Assembly (NCBI RefSeq): GCF_018687715.1
Contig: NC_056762.1
Location: 14,056,364 to 14,120,363, forward strand
Source: Carya illinoinensis
Lineage: Eukaryota > Streptophyta > Magnoliopsida > Fagales > Juglandaceae
DNA: 64,000 nucleotides
Reading direction: 5' to 3'
The position numbers and the translations under genes are program-made. The notes beneath the pieces were generated by a model. The model was not told the origin of the DNA. It did not search any database and saw only the letters and a list, made by a program, of their open reading frames with translations. Below are positions 46,350-57,108 of the stretch, one piece after another; positions within the stretch are counted from its first letter, which is position 1, and the number at the start of each line of letters is the position of its first letter.

Positions 46350-46800
46350 TTATACATCTTCCTGAGCTTCTCTACTGATATTTTTCCGGCATTGTGGACA
46401 GCTCTTGGCATTTGAACCCCTGGCTACCCACGTTTTTAGGCAATTGTCATGGTACAGATGACGGCAAGCCGTTATCCGAAGACTTTCTCCATCTTAGAAG
46501 TCATTTAGGCAGATACTACAGCTGTCCACACCAAAGCCAACATCATCACTTCCCCCGGCTTGAAATATATGAATTTCAAGCTCATTCACGATGGAAGGAA
46601 ACTCTTGAAGTGGTAAAAGTACTGGCCCCTGATTACTGGCGCCCGAAGTAGTGTGTTGGCGACAATATTTAAGGCCATAATAGATAAGTACACCAGTATA
46701 ATAAATGCAGAAGAGGATCATTGTAACAATTAGTTGCTGCCCATTCTCTTCAGAATATTGAGAATCTATTTTCTCAAGACGCGGTATTGATACGTTTTTG
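46350..46800 (-). pseudogene. RING-H2 finger (ATL-like E3 ligase) pseudogene
   Basis: The minus-strand frame runs from about 46800 to the stop at 46350-46352 and is interrupted by TAA at 46494-46496. It has one hydrophobic segment (TMILFCIYYTGVLIYYGL, about 46724-46670), a loop, and a complete RING-H2 set: CSIC, then CRHLYHDNC, then CPQC. Membrane segment plus RING-H2 is the layout of ATL ubiquitin ligases. The stop falls inside the RING, just after the first Cys pair, so no active ligase can be made. No start codon was found upstream in frame. GA/CT repeats with GATTACCAAGCAG stand in opposite orientation on both sides (46218-46245 and 46905-46935). Confidence 0.7.
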
Positions 46801-46951
46801 ACTCCATTAATGAAATAATGAGACTATAAAAGAATAAATTTTATATTACTTAGTCTAAAAACTAAAAAAAATATAAATTATAAAGCAACTACCATGCAGT
46901 GAGGGAGGGAGAGAGAGAGAGATTACCAAGCAGCTACAATGCACGGAGGGG
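46733..46951. repeat. Duplicated segment, copy A, left part
   Basis: Matches 52838-53298 (TTCTCTTCA...ATATTGAGAATCTATTTTCTCA, then AAAGCAACTACCATGCAGTGAG and GATTACC-AGCAGCTACAATGCACGGAGG). The match includes the start of the RING-H2 pseudogene. Copy A is continued at 51543 beyond copia B. Confidence 0.8.
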
Positions 46952-47138
46952 TGTTAAGGAAACTATGCCTTGATTCAAGGCTTCATATCTTCTAGCTTAA
47001 TTCTAGGAATTATATTGTACAAATTGATAATTGATTCTAGTTTCCTATTTTGTAATTAACCGTTATGCACATATTGAATATATATAGAAGTATACTCACC
47101 ACGATTGAGGTGTGGTGGTTTTTGATCAAACTCTAATA
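46952..47138 (+). repeat. 5' LTR of copia B
   Basis: 187 bp, TGTTAAGGAAAC to ACTCTAATA. TATATATA at 47079-47086 is the probable TATA box, about 50 bp before the end. Confidence 0.95.
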
Positions 47139-47151
47139 TGGTATCACGAGC
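47139..47151 (+). promoter_or_regulatory. Primer-binding site, slightly altered
   Basis: TGGTATCACGAGC directly after the LTR. Compared with the usual TGGTATCAGAGC it has one extra C. Confidence 0.75.
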
Positions 47152-47181
47152 CTCTCGGATTCTCATCCTCTGATTTTTCCC

Positions 47182-50100
47182 ATGGCTGCCGAATCCAACC
47201 CCACCCTTCTTCCCTTCAACACCATGATTCACATGGTTACTATCAAGCTTTCTTCCTCAAATTACCTCCTGTGGAAGAGCCAATTACTCCCTCTCCTTGA
47301 AAGTCAAGATTTGTTAGGCCATGTGGATGGCACTCTCGACCCTCCTCCACCGTTTGATCCCCCAACTTCTCAGACACCCAACCTCAAACACCTGGAGTGG
47401 AAGCAAACTGACCAACGCCTCTTGAGCCTCCTGCTCTCCTCCCTCACCGAAGAAGCTATGGATGAGGTTGTGGGACTTTCTACCTCACGTGCCGCTTGGC
47501 TTGCACTGGAAAATTCCTTCAGCCATCGCTCCAAAGCAAGAGAACTTCGTCTCAAAGACGATTTACAGTTGATGAAACGCGGCACCCGTACGGTTTCTGA
47601 GTATGCCCGGACCTTCAAATCCCTTTGTGATCAACTGCATGCCATCGGACGGCCTGTTGATGGCACTGATAAATCCCACTGGTTTCTCCGGGGTCTTGGG
47701 TCCGATTTCACTAGCTTTTCCACCGCTCAAATGGCCCAAACACCCCTGCCCTGTTTTGCCGATCTTGTCTCCAAAGCTGAGAGTTTTGAACTCTTCCAAA
47801 AGTCCCTTGAACAATCGGCTCCTCCTTCCTCTGCTGCCTTCGCCGCCACCATCCATGGTGGCCACAATCAGCCAAACCAAAGAAATTCCTCATCCCGTCC
47901 GCAACAGAGCACTCGGACTGGATCTAGAAATTTTTCCTCCCATCGTGGTAACGGGCAGCCGAATCAACGCCATCGCTCCGGTCAGCCACGCCGTCCACCA
48001 CGGTGTCAAATCTGCCGGCAGGAGGGCCACTATGCCGACCGGTGCCATCAACGTTATGCTCGGGATGACACTGCACGGGGTGAGACTGCAGCTCACCTTG
48101 CCGAGGCCTTCAATGCCTCTTGTGGGCTTAATGGGCCCGAACCAAGTGACTGGTACTTGGATACTGGGGCTTCAGCCCACATGACCTCAGACTCCTCCAC
48201 TTTGGCCCAGTCAAGTAACTACACGGGTAAGGATTGTGTAATTGTAGGGAATGGTGCTTCCCTTCCCATTACTCATACCGGTACCATCTCTCCTCTTCCC
48301 AACCTTCATTTATTGGATGTTTTAGTTGTTCCTCGTCTCACTAAAAATCTCCTTTCAATTAGTAAATTAACATCTGATTTTTCTCTCTCTGTTATATTTA
48401 CTAATAATTCCTTCTCTGTCCAGAATCGTCACACGGGAAGGGTGGTGGCAACCGGTAAACGTGATGGTGGCTTATATGTGCTGGAGCGTGGCAACTCTGC
48501 TTTTATTTCTGTTCTTAAAAATAAAGCCCTTCATGCATCTTATGATTTATGGCATGCTTGTCTTGGTCATGTAAACCATTCCGTTATTTCTATTTTGAAT
48601 AAAAAAGGTCATCTTCACCTTACATCTTTATTGCCTTCCCCAAAATTGTGCGATACATGCCAACTTGCCAAAAATCATCGCTTACCATATACTCGGAATG
48701 AACATAGGTCCTCTCATGTCTTGGATCTTATTCATTGCGACATTTGGGGCCCTTCCCCCGTCAAATCAAATTTGGGCTTTATTTATTATGTTATCTTCAT
48801 TGATGATCATTCTCGTTTCACTTGGCTTTATCCCTTAAAATTAAAATCTGATTTTTATGATATTTTTCTTCAATTCCAAAAATTCGTTGAAAATCAACAT
48901 TCCACCCGCATCAAAATTTTTCAGAGTGATGGTGGTGCTGAATTTACCAGCAATCACTTTACTACGCATCTTCGCACCTTTGGCATTCACCATCAACTCT
49001 CATGCCCTTATACACCCGCTCAAAATGGTCGTGCTGAACGGAAACATCGTCATGTAACCGAGACTGGTCTAGCCCTCCTTTTTCACTCTCATCTTTCTAC
49101 TCGCTTCTGGGTTGACGCCTTCATCACTGCAGCCTACATTATCAACCGCTTGCCCGCCTCGCTTCTTGACGGTAAGTCTCCCTTTGAGCTTCTCTATGGT
49201 TCTCCACCTAATTATGAGAATTTTCATCCTTTTGGTTGTCGTGTTTACCCTTGTTTACGTGATTATATGCCTAACAAATTTTCTCCTCGTAGCATCCCTT
49301 GCATTTTTTTGGGTTATAGCTCTTCATATAAGGGATTTCGCTGTCTTGCCACCTCTACCTCTAGGCTCTATATCACACGACATGCTCAGTTTGATGAAAC
49401 CTTTTTTCCCTCTCACTCTAGCTCTCATGCTCAGCCCATATCATCCCTTAATTTTTCTAATTTTCTTGAACCAAATTCTCTGATTACTGATCCTTTGCCT
49501 TCCTCCCCTTTGCATCATTCCTCACATATTACTCCATTCGGATCTAACCCCTGTGTTATTTGTACTGACCCCGTGGCTGAGTCCTTGCAGGTTCCTCCTT
49601 CTCTTGCAGGTTCCTCTTCACCAGTTCCGGAGCCTAGTCTGCCTCCTGTTACGACTACCATTGATTCTTCTATTCCGGCACCTCCGTTGGGCTCCCACCC
49701 GATGGTCACCCGAGCCAAGGCTGGTATTTTTAAGACTCGTCATCCTACAGATCTCAGTGTTCTGGGCTCCTCTGGCCTTCTTCATGCCCTCCTTGCCTCT
49801 ACTGAGCCTAAAGGATTTAAATCTGCTGCCAAAAATCCTGCTTGGCTTGCTGCCATGGATGACGAAGTTCGTGCCCTGCAGAACAACCGTACATGGATCT
49901 TGGTCCCTCGGCCTTCTCACACCAACATTGTAGGTTCCAAATGGGTGTTCCGGACTAAGTATCTACCTGATGGATCTATTGAGCGCCTCAAGGCCCGTCT
50001 TGTTGCCAAAGGCTACACTCAGGTACCTGGACTTGACTACACTGACACTTTTAGTCCTGTTATCAAGGCCACTACTGTTCGTGTTGTGCTTTCTCTTGCT

Positions 50101-51394
50101 GTTACCAATCGATGGCCTCTTCGTCAACTGGACGTTAAGAATGCTTTTCTCAATGGTAATCTCACTGAAACGGTTTATATGGAGCAACCTCCCGGGTATG
50201 TTGATCCTCGCTACCCTGATCATGTTTGTCAGTTGCAAAAAGCTCTCTATGGCCTCAAGCAAGCTCCTCGTGCATGGTTTCAGCGCTTCAGTACCTTTCT
50301 CATTACACTTGGTTTTTCTTGCAGTCGTGCTGATACTTCTCTGTTTGTGTTTTATTAGCATTCAGACATTATTTATCTGCTACTTTATGTTGATGACATT
50401 ATTATTACTGGCAACAACTCATCTCTTCTTGACAGCTTTACTCGCAAGCTCAATTCCGAGTTTGCTACCAAAGATCTGGGTTCTCTTAGCTATTTTCTTG
50501 GTTTGGAAGCCACCGCCATTAATGATGGTCTTTTTATCAGTCAACTGAAGTATGCACGGGACATCCTTACTCGGGCTCAGTTGCTTGATAGCAAGCCCGT
50601 TCCCACTCCCATGGTGGTCTCCCACCACTTGACTGGCACTGGTTCCCCTTTCTCGGATCCTACTCTCTACAGATCTCTTGTTGGTGCCCTCCAGTATTTG
50701 ACCATCACCCGGCCCGACATTGCTCATGCTGTCAACTCTGTCAGTCAGTTTTTGTATGCTCCTACTACAGATCATTTTCTTTGCAGTCAAGCGCATTCTT
50801 CGTTATGTCAAGGGCACTCTTCACTTTGGTCTTACTTTTCGCCCTTCTAATGCTCCCGGTGCCTTGGTTGCTTACTCTGATGCTGATTGGGCTGGCTGTC
50901 CTGACACTCGTCGCTCTACCTCTGGTTATTCTGTTTATCTTGGCGACAATTTGGTTTCTTGGAGTGCTAAGAAGCAACCTACTGTCTCTCGTTCTAGCTG
51001 TGAATCTGAATATCGTGCTCTCGCGACTACTGCAGCTGAACTTCTCTGGCTCATGCATCTTCTTCAGGATCTTCGAGTTTCTTTATCACACAAGCCCCTT
51101 CTGTTATGTGACAACAAAAGTGCTCTCTTCTTAAGCTCTAATCCTGTCTCTCACAAACGAGCTAAGCATGTTGAACTTGATTATCATTTCCTTCGGGAAC
51201 TTGTTGTCGCTGGCAAACTTCGGACTCAGTATGTGCCCTCTCATCTACAGGTTGCTGATCTCTTCACCAAAAGTGTCCCTCGCCCTCTCTTTGAATTTTT
51301 TCGCTCCAAGCTTCATGTCTGCTCCAATCCGACGCTCAGCTTGCGGGGGGTGTTAAGGAAACTATGCCTTGATTCAAGGCTTCATATCTTCTAG
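47182..51394 (+). pseudogene. Copia gag-pol polyprotein, two lesions (copia B)
   Basis: Start MAAESNPTLLPFN at 47182. Gag is followed by the knuckle CQICRQEGHYADRC, protease WYLDTGASAHMT, the zinc-binding LWHACLGHVNH segment, and integrase ([30 protein letters not shown]). RT follows (KARLVAKGYTQVPGLDYTDTF, LDVKNAFLNGNL, YGLKQAPRAW). TAG at 50356-50358 interrupts RT just before LLLYVDDIIITGN. A one-base insertion near 50780 shifts the frame before RNase H (SDADWAGCPDTRRS, SRSSCESEYRAL, LLCDNKSALFL). The frame ends at 51394 within the 3' LTR. Confidence 0.95.
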
Positions 51395-51537
51395 CTTAAT
51401 TCTAGGAATTATATTGTACAAATTGATAATTGATTCTAGTTTCCTATTTTGTAATTAACCGTTATGCACATATTGAATATATATAGAAGTATACTCACCA
51501 CGATTGAGGTGTGGTGGTTTTTGATCAAACTCTAATA
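51351..51537 (+). repeat. 3' LTR of copia B
   Basis: 187 bp, identical by eye to the 5' LTR. The pol frame overlaps its first 44 bp. Followed by AGGGG. Confidence 0.95.
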
Positions 51538-51542
51538 AGGGG

Positions 51543-51965
51543 GAGGGTGAGAGAGAGATCACCAAGCAGCTTACGTATATGCACAGAGAGATTTGAAAAT
51601 AGACAAAACTGACTGCTGTTGATCAACTAAAGACAAAACTTCTTCCCTTAATAGGAAATGACACTACCTGCGAAATTTGAAAAAAGCATTAGAATATTTT
51701 TTAGAAAAATACTATTTGCGAAATTGATTAAATTTTTTTATTTTATTTTTATCTTTAAATCTTAAGAAAGTGAATATTTATAAATTGATACTTTTTATTT
51801 TTTAAAAATATTAATAAAATTGTCTTATTTTCTAATTCAGGATTAAATGAAATGCTTACTTCCAAAAAGTGATATGAATTTAGTAATATTGCATGAGGGA
51901 TATATATGCTTTTTAAATTTTAAATATTAAATATGATTTTTTTATGTTTAAATAGTAATATTACA
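51543..51965. repeat. Duplicated segment, copy A, right part
   Basis: Matches 61152-61735 (GACTGCTGTTGA-CAACTAA-GACAAAACTTCTTCC, then GGAAATGACAC). Copy A lacks the miniature element found in copy B at 61470-61640, giving a clean empty site near 51886. Confidence 0.85.
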
Positions 51966-52430
51966 TAAAGTAATTCTAGATACGCAAGTTTGTGTATTTA
52001 TTTTAATGAGAAATTCTATTAAAAAATAATTATTTGATATAAATCACATATTTATCTATTTTTTTAAAAGAAAAACATACACAAAAATTACAATTTCTAA
52101 AACTAGAAATATCATTTGCCATACGTAAAAGGGTATACCGACGGATGAACAGAAATAAGCAGTGGTTTTGTTTGACACCTTTTATTCCGCTTATCTCCGC
52201 GCATGACTATGTGTAATTACGGTTGTATTCCTGAAGCCAGACTTCTCTGTTCTTCGTTTAATCCTTCCAGTTGCATCTCTTTCCAGTTATTTCAAAGTGA
52301 ATTCGTCGCTGTGTCAGTGTGGGTTCTATTGCTTGCCAGAATGAGGGATGGTTTGGCCGGCTGATGGGGTGGGGTGGGTAATGCAGTCCTTCATCTCTCT
52401 ACGCTCCCCCCCCCCCCCCCCCCCCCCCCC

Positions 52431-52490
<60 letters not shown>

Positions 52491-52837
52491 CCCTCGATAT
52501 CTTTCCCTCTCTCTCACTCGCCGAAACGGCGAGATACACGTGCCCTCCTGCCGATAATCTTTTTCACCGCCATTGTGATTTTCTGCAAGTTCTCTCTCTC
52601 TTGGCTCCCTGACCCTCTCCCTCTCGAGTTCTCAGACAGTGCCTTGTCGGCAACTCAGACAGAGCCCTAACGCCTCTCTCTTCCTCTGTTTCTCTCATCT
52701 CGGCCACAGCCCCCGCGACTTCCAGCGCCAATAACAGTCAAGCGCCTCGTGTCGGTAAGCTCCTATCTCTAGATCTCTCCCTCTTCGTATCTCACTTTCT
52801 GTTTCTCTCTTCCTCTCTCTCAGCAATGCCGCCCGTT
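51966..52837. other. Spacer with C-run and (TC)n; possible 5' gene fragment
   Basis: No coding motif. C-run 52406-52430 and (TC)n 52441-52486. The 52150-52830 stretch looks like a CT-rich plant 5' leader with a possible small intron (CGTGTCGGTAAGC near 52755 to CTCTCAG near 52823), but no protein follows. Confidence 0.35.
52406..52486. repeat. C-run plus (TC)n microsatellite
   Basis: 25 consecutive C (52406-52430), a 10-bp bridge, then about 23 TC units (52441-52486). Confidence 0.95.
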
Positions 52838-53298
52838 CTCTTCAAAATATTGAGAATCTATTTTCTCATGATGCGGTATTGATAGGTTTGTTGACTCCAT
52901 TAATGAAATAATGAGACTATAGAAGAATAAATTGTATATTACTTAATCTAAAATACTACAAAAAAAATAAATTATAAAGCAACTACCATGCAGTGAGCAT
53001 CTTCAAACAACTCATTTGGAGACATACTCCTCATCAAGCTTTCGGAATGCATGTTAGAGTTTGAAAAAGACCCACCCTTTGACCCAATTCTGTAATTATT
53101 TATTTCTGTTGTCACTGCTTTCGATTTCATTTGCTTGTAAGATGTTTTATTTCAATATACGGAATCGTACCCTTTGGAAGAAAAAAAAAACACTACCATG
53201 CAGTGAGGGAGGGGGAGAGAGAGATTACCGAGCAGCTACAATGCACGGAGGGGGAGAGTGAGAGGGAGATTACCAAGCAGCTTCCATAAATGCACAGA
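52838..53298. repeat. Duplicated segment, copy B, left part
   Basis: Second copy of 46733-46951, interrupted by the 194-bp poly(A) insertion (52998-53191). It contains only the extreme 5' part of the RING-H2 sequence; the RING body is absent. Confidence 0.8.
52998..53191 (+). pseudogene. 5'-truncated processed mRNA fragment
   Basis: A 16-bp perfect target duplication ACTACCATGCAGTGAG (52982-52997 and 53192-53207) and a terminal A-run mark a retroposed RNA. Copy A of the duplicated segment shows the empty site. One frame is open from the left end for about 32 codons (GDILLIKLSECMLEFEKDPP) to a TAA at about 53093-53095, followed by 85 bp of 3'-UTR-like sequence before the A-run. It looks like the C-terminus and 3' end of a host mRNA. 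I do not recognise the gene. Confidence 0.7.
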
Positions 53299-53579
53299 GA
53301 CAGAGAGAGAGAGAGAGAGGGCGAGTGCCTTGGACTCTGTTTCAGCACAGAGAGAGAGACAGAGAGAAGAGAGAGAGAGAGGGGGGGTTGAGGGGGCCAC
53401 CCGTATGTGTTAAGGAAAATTCTAAACGTCCCCGGGGTGCGTCCCCGTTGCCTACGTGGCAACATAATGTAAACGACGCCGTTTACATTGAGTGCACAGA
53501 TCTAAATCTAAACGTTCTCGTGGTCTCGGCTTTCTCTCATCTCTCTCTTCTCTCTCGTCCCTCTCACCCATCTCTCTCG

Positions 53580-53870
53580 TCCCTCTCATCTCCCACGAAT
53601 GCGAACCCTAACCCTCATCTCCATCTCACACGAACCCTAACCCTCTCATCTCCCTCTGATCCCTAACCCTCATCTCCATCTCACACGAACCCTAACCCTC
53701 TCATCTCCCTCTAATCTCTCCTTTCTCATCATCCCAATCTAACCCACACAAACCCTAACCGAACCCTAACCCTCTCATCTCCCTCTAATCTCTCCTTTCT
53801 CATCGTCCCAATCTAACCCACACAAACCCTAACCGAACCGAACCCTAACCCACACGAACCCTAAAACCCA
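53580..53870. repeat. Minisatellite rich in ACCCTAACC
   Basis: Repeats of CGAACCCTAACCCTCTCATCTCC-like units, including two 74-bp units at 53696-53769 and 53770-53843. The CCCTAA core resembles plant telomere repeat but is mixed with other words; it is not a telomere array. Confidence 0.75.
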
Positions 53871-55337
53871 CTCGCCCTCCCTCTCCTCGTCGTCCTCCCA
53901 GAGAGATGAGGCCGTGACACTCAAACCCCTGAGGCCGTGACAGGACACGAACCCACGACCCTCAAGGCACGAATTTAGGCTGGAGATCTTATAAGGCACG
54001 ACCATTTGCATTTCTTTCAAATGGTTTTGGTTTGTTTTAACGTTTTTCTATATATTTATTTTCTGCTCGGTTGAGTTTGATTGCTAATGAGTTTTGGGTA
54101 TTATTGGCGGATTGGGATTTTATAAGCTGCTGTAGTTTTAAATGGTTGGTTGTAGCTTTATTTATTTATTTTCTGCTCGTTTGGGTTTGATTGCTGATGA
54201 GTCTAATGTTTATGTTTTTATGGTTTGTTCATAGTAATTTTATTGAATATTATCTCGTTTATTTGTTCTGTTTGAGATGAGTGCTTCTAATACTTAGTGC
54301 TACAGGCTGCTTGGAAAATTTGGGGAAAATGACGTTACATTAGTCCAAAAAAAATAAAGAAGTGAAGGAATTAAGAGTAGTGAATATTCTATAATCTAAG
54401 AATAGAGACAGTTAATAGAGATACGGTTTGGCTATCAAGTATCATAGCTGCACCACATTGTGACTTTTACGATGGTGTACTGCCTTCAACATTAGGTAAA
54501 CCGATTGACTTACATTTATAAAATACTACTCTTGATACACTAATGAACATTGTAAGTAAACTACTCTCAAGCCTGTCATTTTCAATCATAAAACTATTAA
54601 TGTAAGTAAACTATTTATATACCAAAGTGGCTATCAAGTCTAAGGATGTAGGAGGTTTCACATTCCATTTACGGAGAGTCTCTATTAATATTCTAGTAGA
54701 TCGAAAGCATTTCTACCTTTGGAGAAATTATTATCATTATATCTTCATTTCGATTCTCAGGCTTTAGGCAATTAGTGTTCCTATATTAAAGTGTCATAAC
54801 TCTACCTTGAATTGAATTACGTTTACTAACAATTCGAGGTTAGATAAATGTGCACTTGAATGTAATTCAGTTGTTGGTTTTTCCTTAGTTGCACTTCAAG
54901 GCTGCAAGGTTGTTGATTGGATTGTTTATCCTTAGTTTTCCTGTTTAGTGATTATTGAATCTCAATTATAAATGTGCACTTGAATGGTCGTTCAGTTGTT
55001 GGTGAGATGTACAACAATTTTTACCAAAAAAAACAACTTTGTTCAACAACCAAGTAGGTTCTTGGTTATGTAAATGTACAATAATGTACAATAATTTTGA
55101 CAATGTGTATACAAAATTGGTCTACATTAGTGCTCATAGCAGGTTCTTTTTTTATCGCTATGATGTAGAACTATAATCCTCTTTCATTAGCTTCCCTTCA
55201 TTAAAAAAAGTTGAAAATTTAAAACTAATTTTATTATCAATAATACTTTGTAAACTTGCTGCTCTTCATTAATCTATCAAAACTTCCCGTTCTTACATAA
55301 TTATTCCATCATTATTCAACTGTTATTCAATTGTTTT
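53871..55337. other. Non-coding interior of the composite element
   Basis: No gene seen. A+T-rich with two related stretches (TTTATTTTCTGCTCG followed by TTGATTGCT near 54055 and 54165) and two GTGCACTTGAATG stretches near 54850 and 54970, suggesting old local duplication. It may include the promoter of the GRF gene. Confidence 0.4.
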
Positions 55338-55944
55338 ATGGGGGTTCATCTTAGAATGTCAAAATCATCTTCATCAATATCTTCATCATCTTTTCCCAAA
55401 CGTAGTTTGGGAAAAGAATTGTGCTTCTGCGAGTTGGAAGCCACATTGAAATGGTCAACTACTACAAAAAACCCAAGAAGACCCTTCTTAGGGTGTGCAA
55501 AGTATAATACCCAGGTAACTACAATAACACAAGTTGCCTAAAATATTTTGGTGCTTAATGAGCATGAATAAACTGTACAGTTCCTCTTTTCTAATATATG
55601 TATATTTTGAGCAGGGCTTACCATATTGTAAGTTCTTCAAGTGGTTGGATGGTAATGAAGTGATTGAGCTACAACAACAAGAAAGAATTGATGAACTGTT
55701 AAAGAAAGAGAAAGATGTAGAGAACATACTTCAGATGCTGGAAAAGAGGGAGATTGAGCTACATAAGATAGTGGATCGCCTCGAGAGGGTAAGCATGGTG
55801 CTGTCCAATAAAAGCGACGAGGTTACGCAAAAGGAGTTGGTGCTTAATGCACAAGAAGCTAGAAGAAGGGGGTTGTGCACGCTATTTTGGATTTACTGTT
55901 GTTTTGTATTTGTACATGCATTTTACCTTGTGTTATATAAGTGA
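55338..55944 (+). CDS. GRF-type zinc-finger protein with C-terminal membrane segment
   Basis: Two exons: 55338-55514 and 55615-55944, with a 100-bp GT-AG intron (CAG/GTAACT ... TGAGCAG/GG) in phase 0. The joined product is 168 residues with no stop. The zinc finger spans the junction: CFCELEATLKWS, RRPFLGC and then YCKFFKWLDGN, the C-C-C-C and F-x-x-W pattern of the GRF family. A coiled-coil-like Glu/Lys-rich helix (about 70-140) and a hydrophobic C-terminus (LFWIYCCFVFVHAFYLVLY) follow. Small plant proteins of this layout are widespread (At4g04775-like, from memory) and of unknown role. It converges with the FAR1-related gene. It could be transposon cargo or an accessory gene. Confidence 0.7.
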
Positions 55945-57108
55945 ATGGGGGATTGTTGTTAACTAGTGTTTTCTATTCTGGTGGAATATTATCCTTGTTA
56001 TGTAACTCTGAGGTGATGAATGTAATTTAAGACTGCTGGGTACTTGTTTCTGTGGCAAAGAATAGAAGATGTTCTTTTTGGTACAAATGCTTGGTTGGAA
56101 TGAAATTGATGGAGGGAAAGGTTATTTATATTGGAAACTGTACATCATTATCAAATTATCATTATTTGTTATATTTTTCATTGGAAATTATAGGTATTTT
56201 CTGATGTTCTTTGAAGTTTACCACAACAGGTGTACCTCACTGTCCCTTAAAAAACTGCTGCACGTAAATGACTCCCATTTTAGTGTCTGTTAGTCAGAAT
56301 TGATTTGTGTTGCAGAACCAAATCAGTGCACGTACTCTAACAAGGTAATTAACAAATGCACGTAAATACACTCCCCATCAATTAGCGTTCCCCATTCCTC
56401 TGCAAATAAAGCCAAAATTCTCCATTTCCACCCCAATCCCTCTCAGCGCGAATATAGGCTCATCCCAGTGCCACTCAATATTGACTATAAAATATCCAAC
56501 ACTCTTGCCTCTTTTACGTGCAAATGATAGAGGGAAAAGTGAATAATAAAATATACCAACACATCAGAAAACCTGTGCACCACATTCTACATCTCCTAAA
56601 GTTAATAATCCAGAACACATTCTTCCTTCTTGAATGTAAGAAATAAAAAGTTTCAAAAATTGGTCTTCAATAAATTAAGAGGCAAAAGAAATATTATTAA
56701 TAAATAATCTCGAAACCAAAGCTGCAACCCAAAGCTGAGAATTAGATGATAAAGTACAAACTTGACCAATCTTAATACTTTAGATCACTCCCATAAATGG
56801 CATTAAAGAACAAAACCTTGGAAAAATACTTAATATCCTTCCTGCTACAGGTGTAAGGGAACAGAAAAACTTCATCCTACCACCTGCACCAACGTAATGT
56901 TCTCGGCACTTCTTCCCTCCAGCTTACACAAGTGGAATATCCAACATATATTTTTGTACCATCCAACATATAATTATTAACTTGACTAACAAGCTGCAAT
57001 AAAAAATTGCCCATAGCATAGAGAACTCTAAACCTGGAATATACCAAAATATATTAAATCCAAATACAAATATTCAATACAAATATTCAATACAAATCTA
57101 CAATATTC
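55945..57108. other. Spacer between the convergent GRF and FAR1-related genes
   Basis: No gene supported. A 74-codon hydrophobic open stretch at 56069-56293 has no motif and is probably untranslated. Confidence 0.45.

Larger units (their letters stand above)
46952..51537 (+). mobile_element. Young Ty1/copia element with identical LTRs (copia B)
   Basis: A 4,586-bp element with two 187-bp LTRs that I find identical. The 5-bp duplication AGGGG lies at 46947-46951 and 51538-51542. LTR ends are TG...TA. The primer-binding site follows the 5' LTR directly, and a G-run (51345-51350) precedes the 3' LTR. Gag-pol is one frame with a stop and a one-base frameshift in RT. Sequence style recalls the Ale/Retrofit lineage (from memory). 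Confidence 0.97.

Noticed and set aside
52250..52840. Promoter and first intron of a host gene
   Set aside because: CT-rich leader style and splice-like words are present, but no coding exon follows and the CT bias makes such words likely by chance.
53580..53870. Interstitial telomere
   Set aside because: CCCTAA words are separated by other sequence and do not form a (CCCTAAA)n array.
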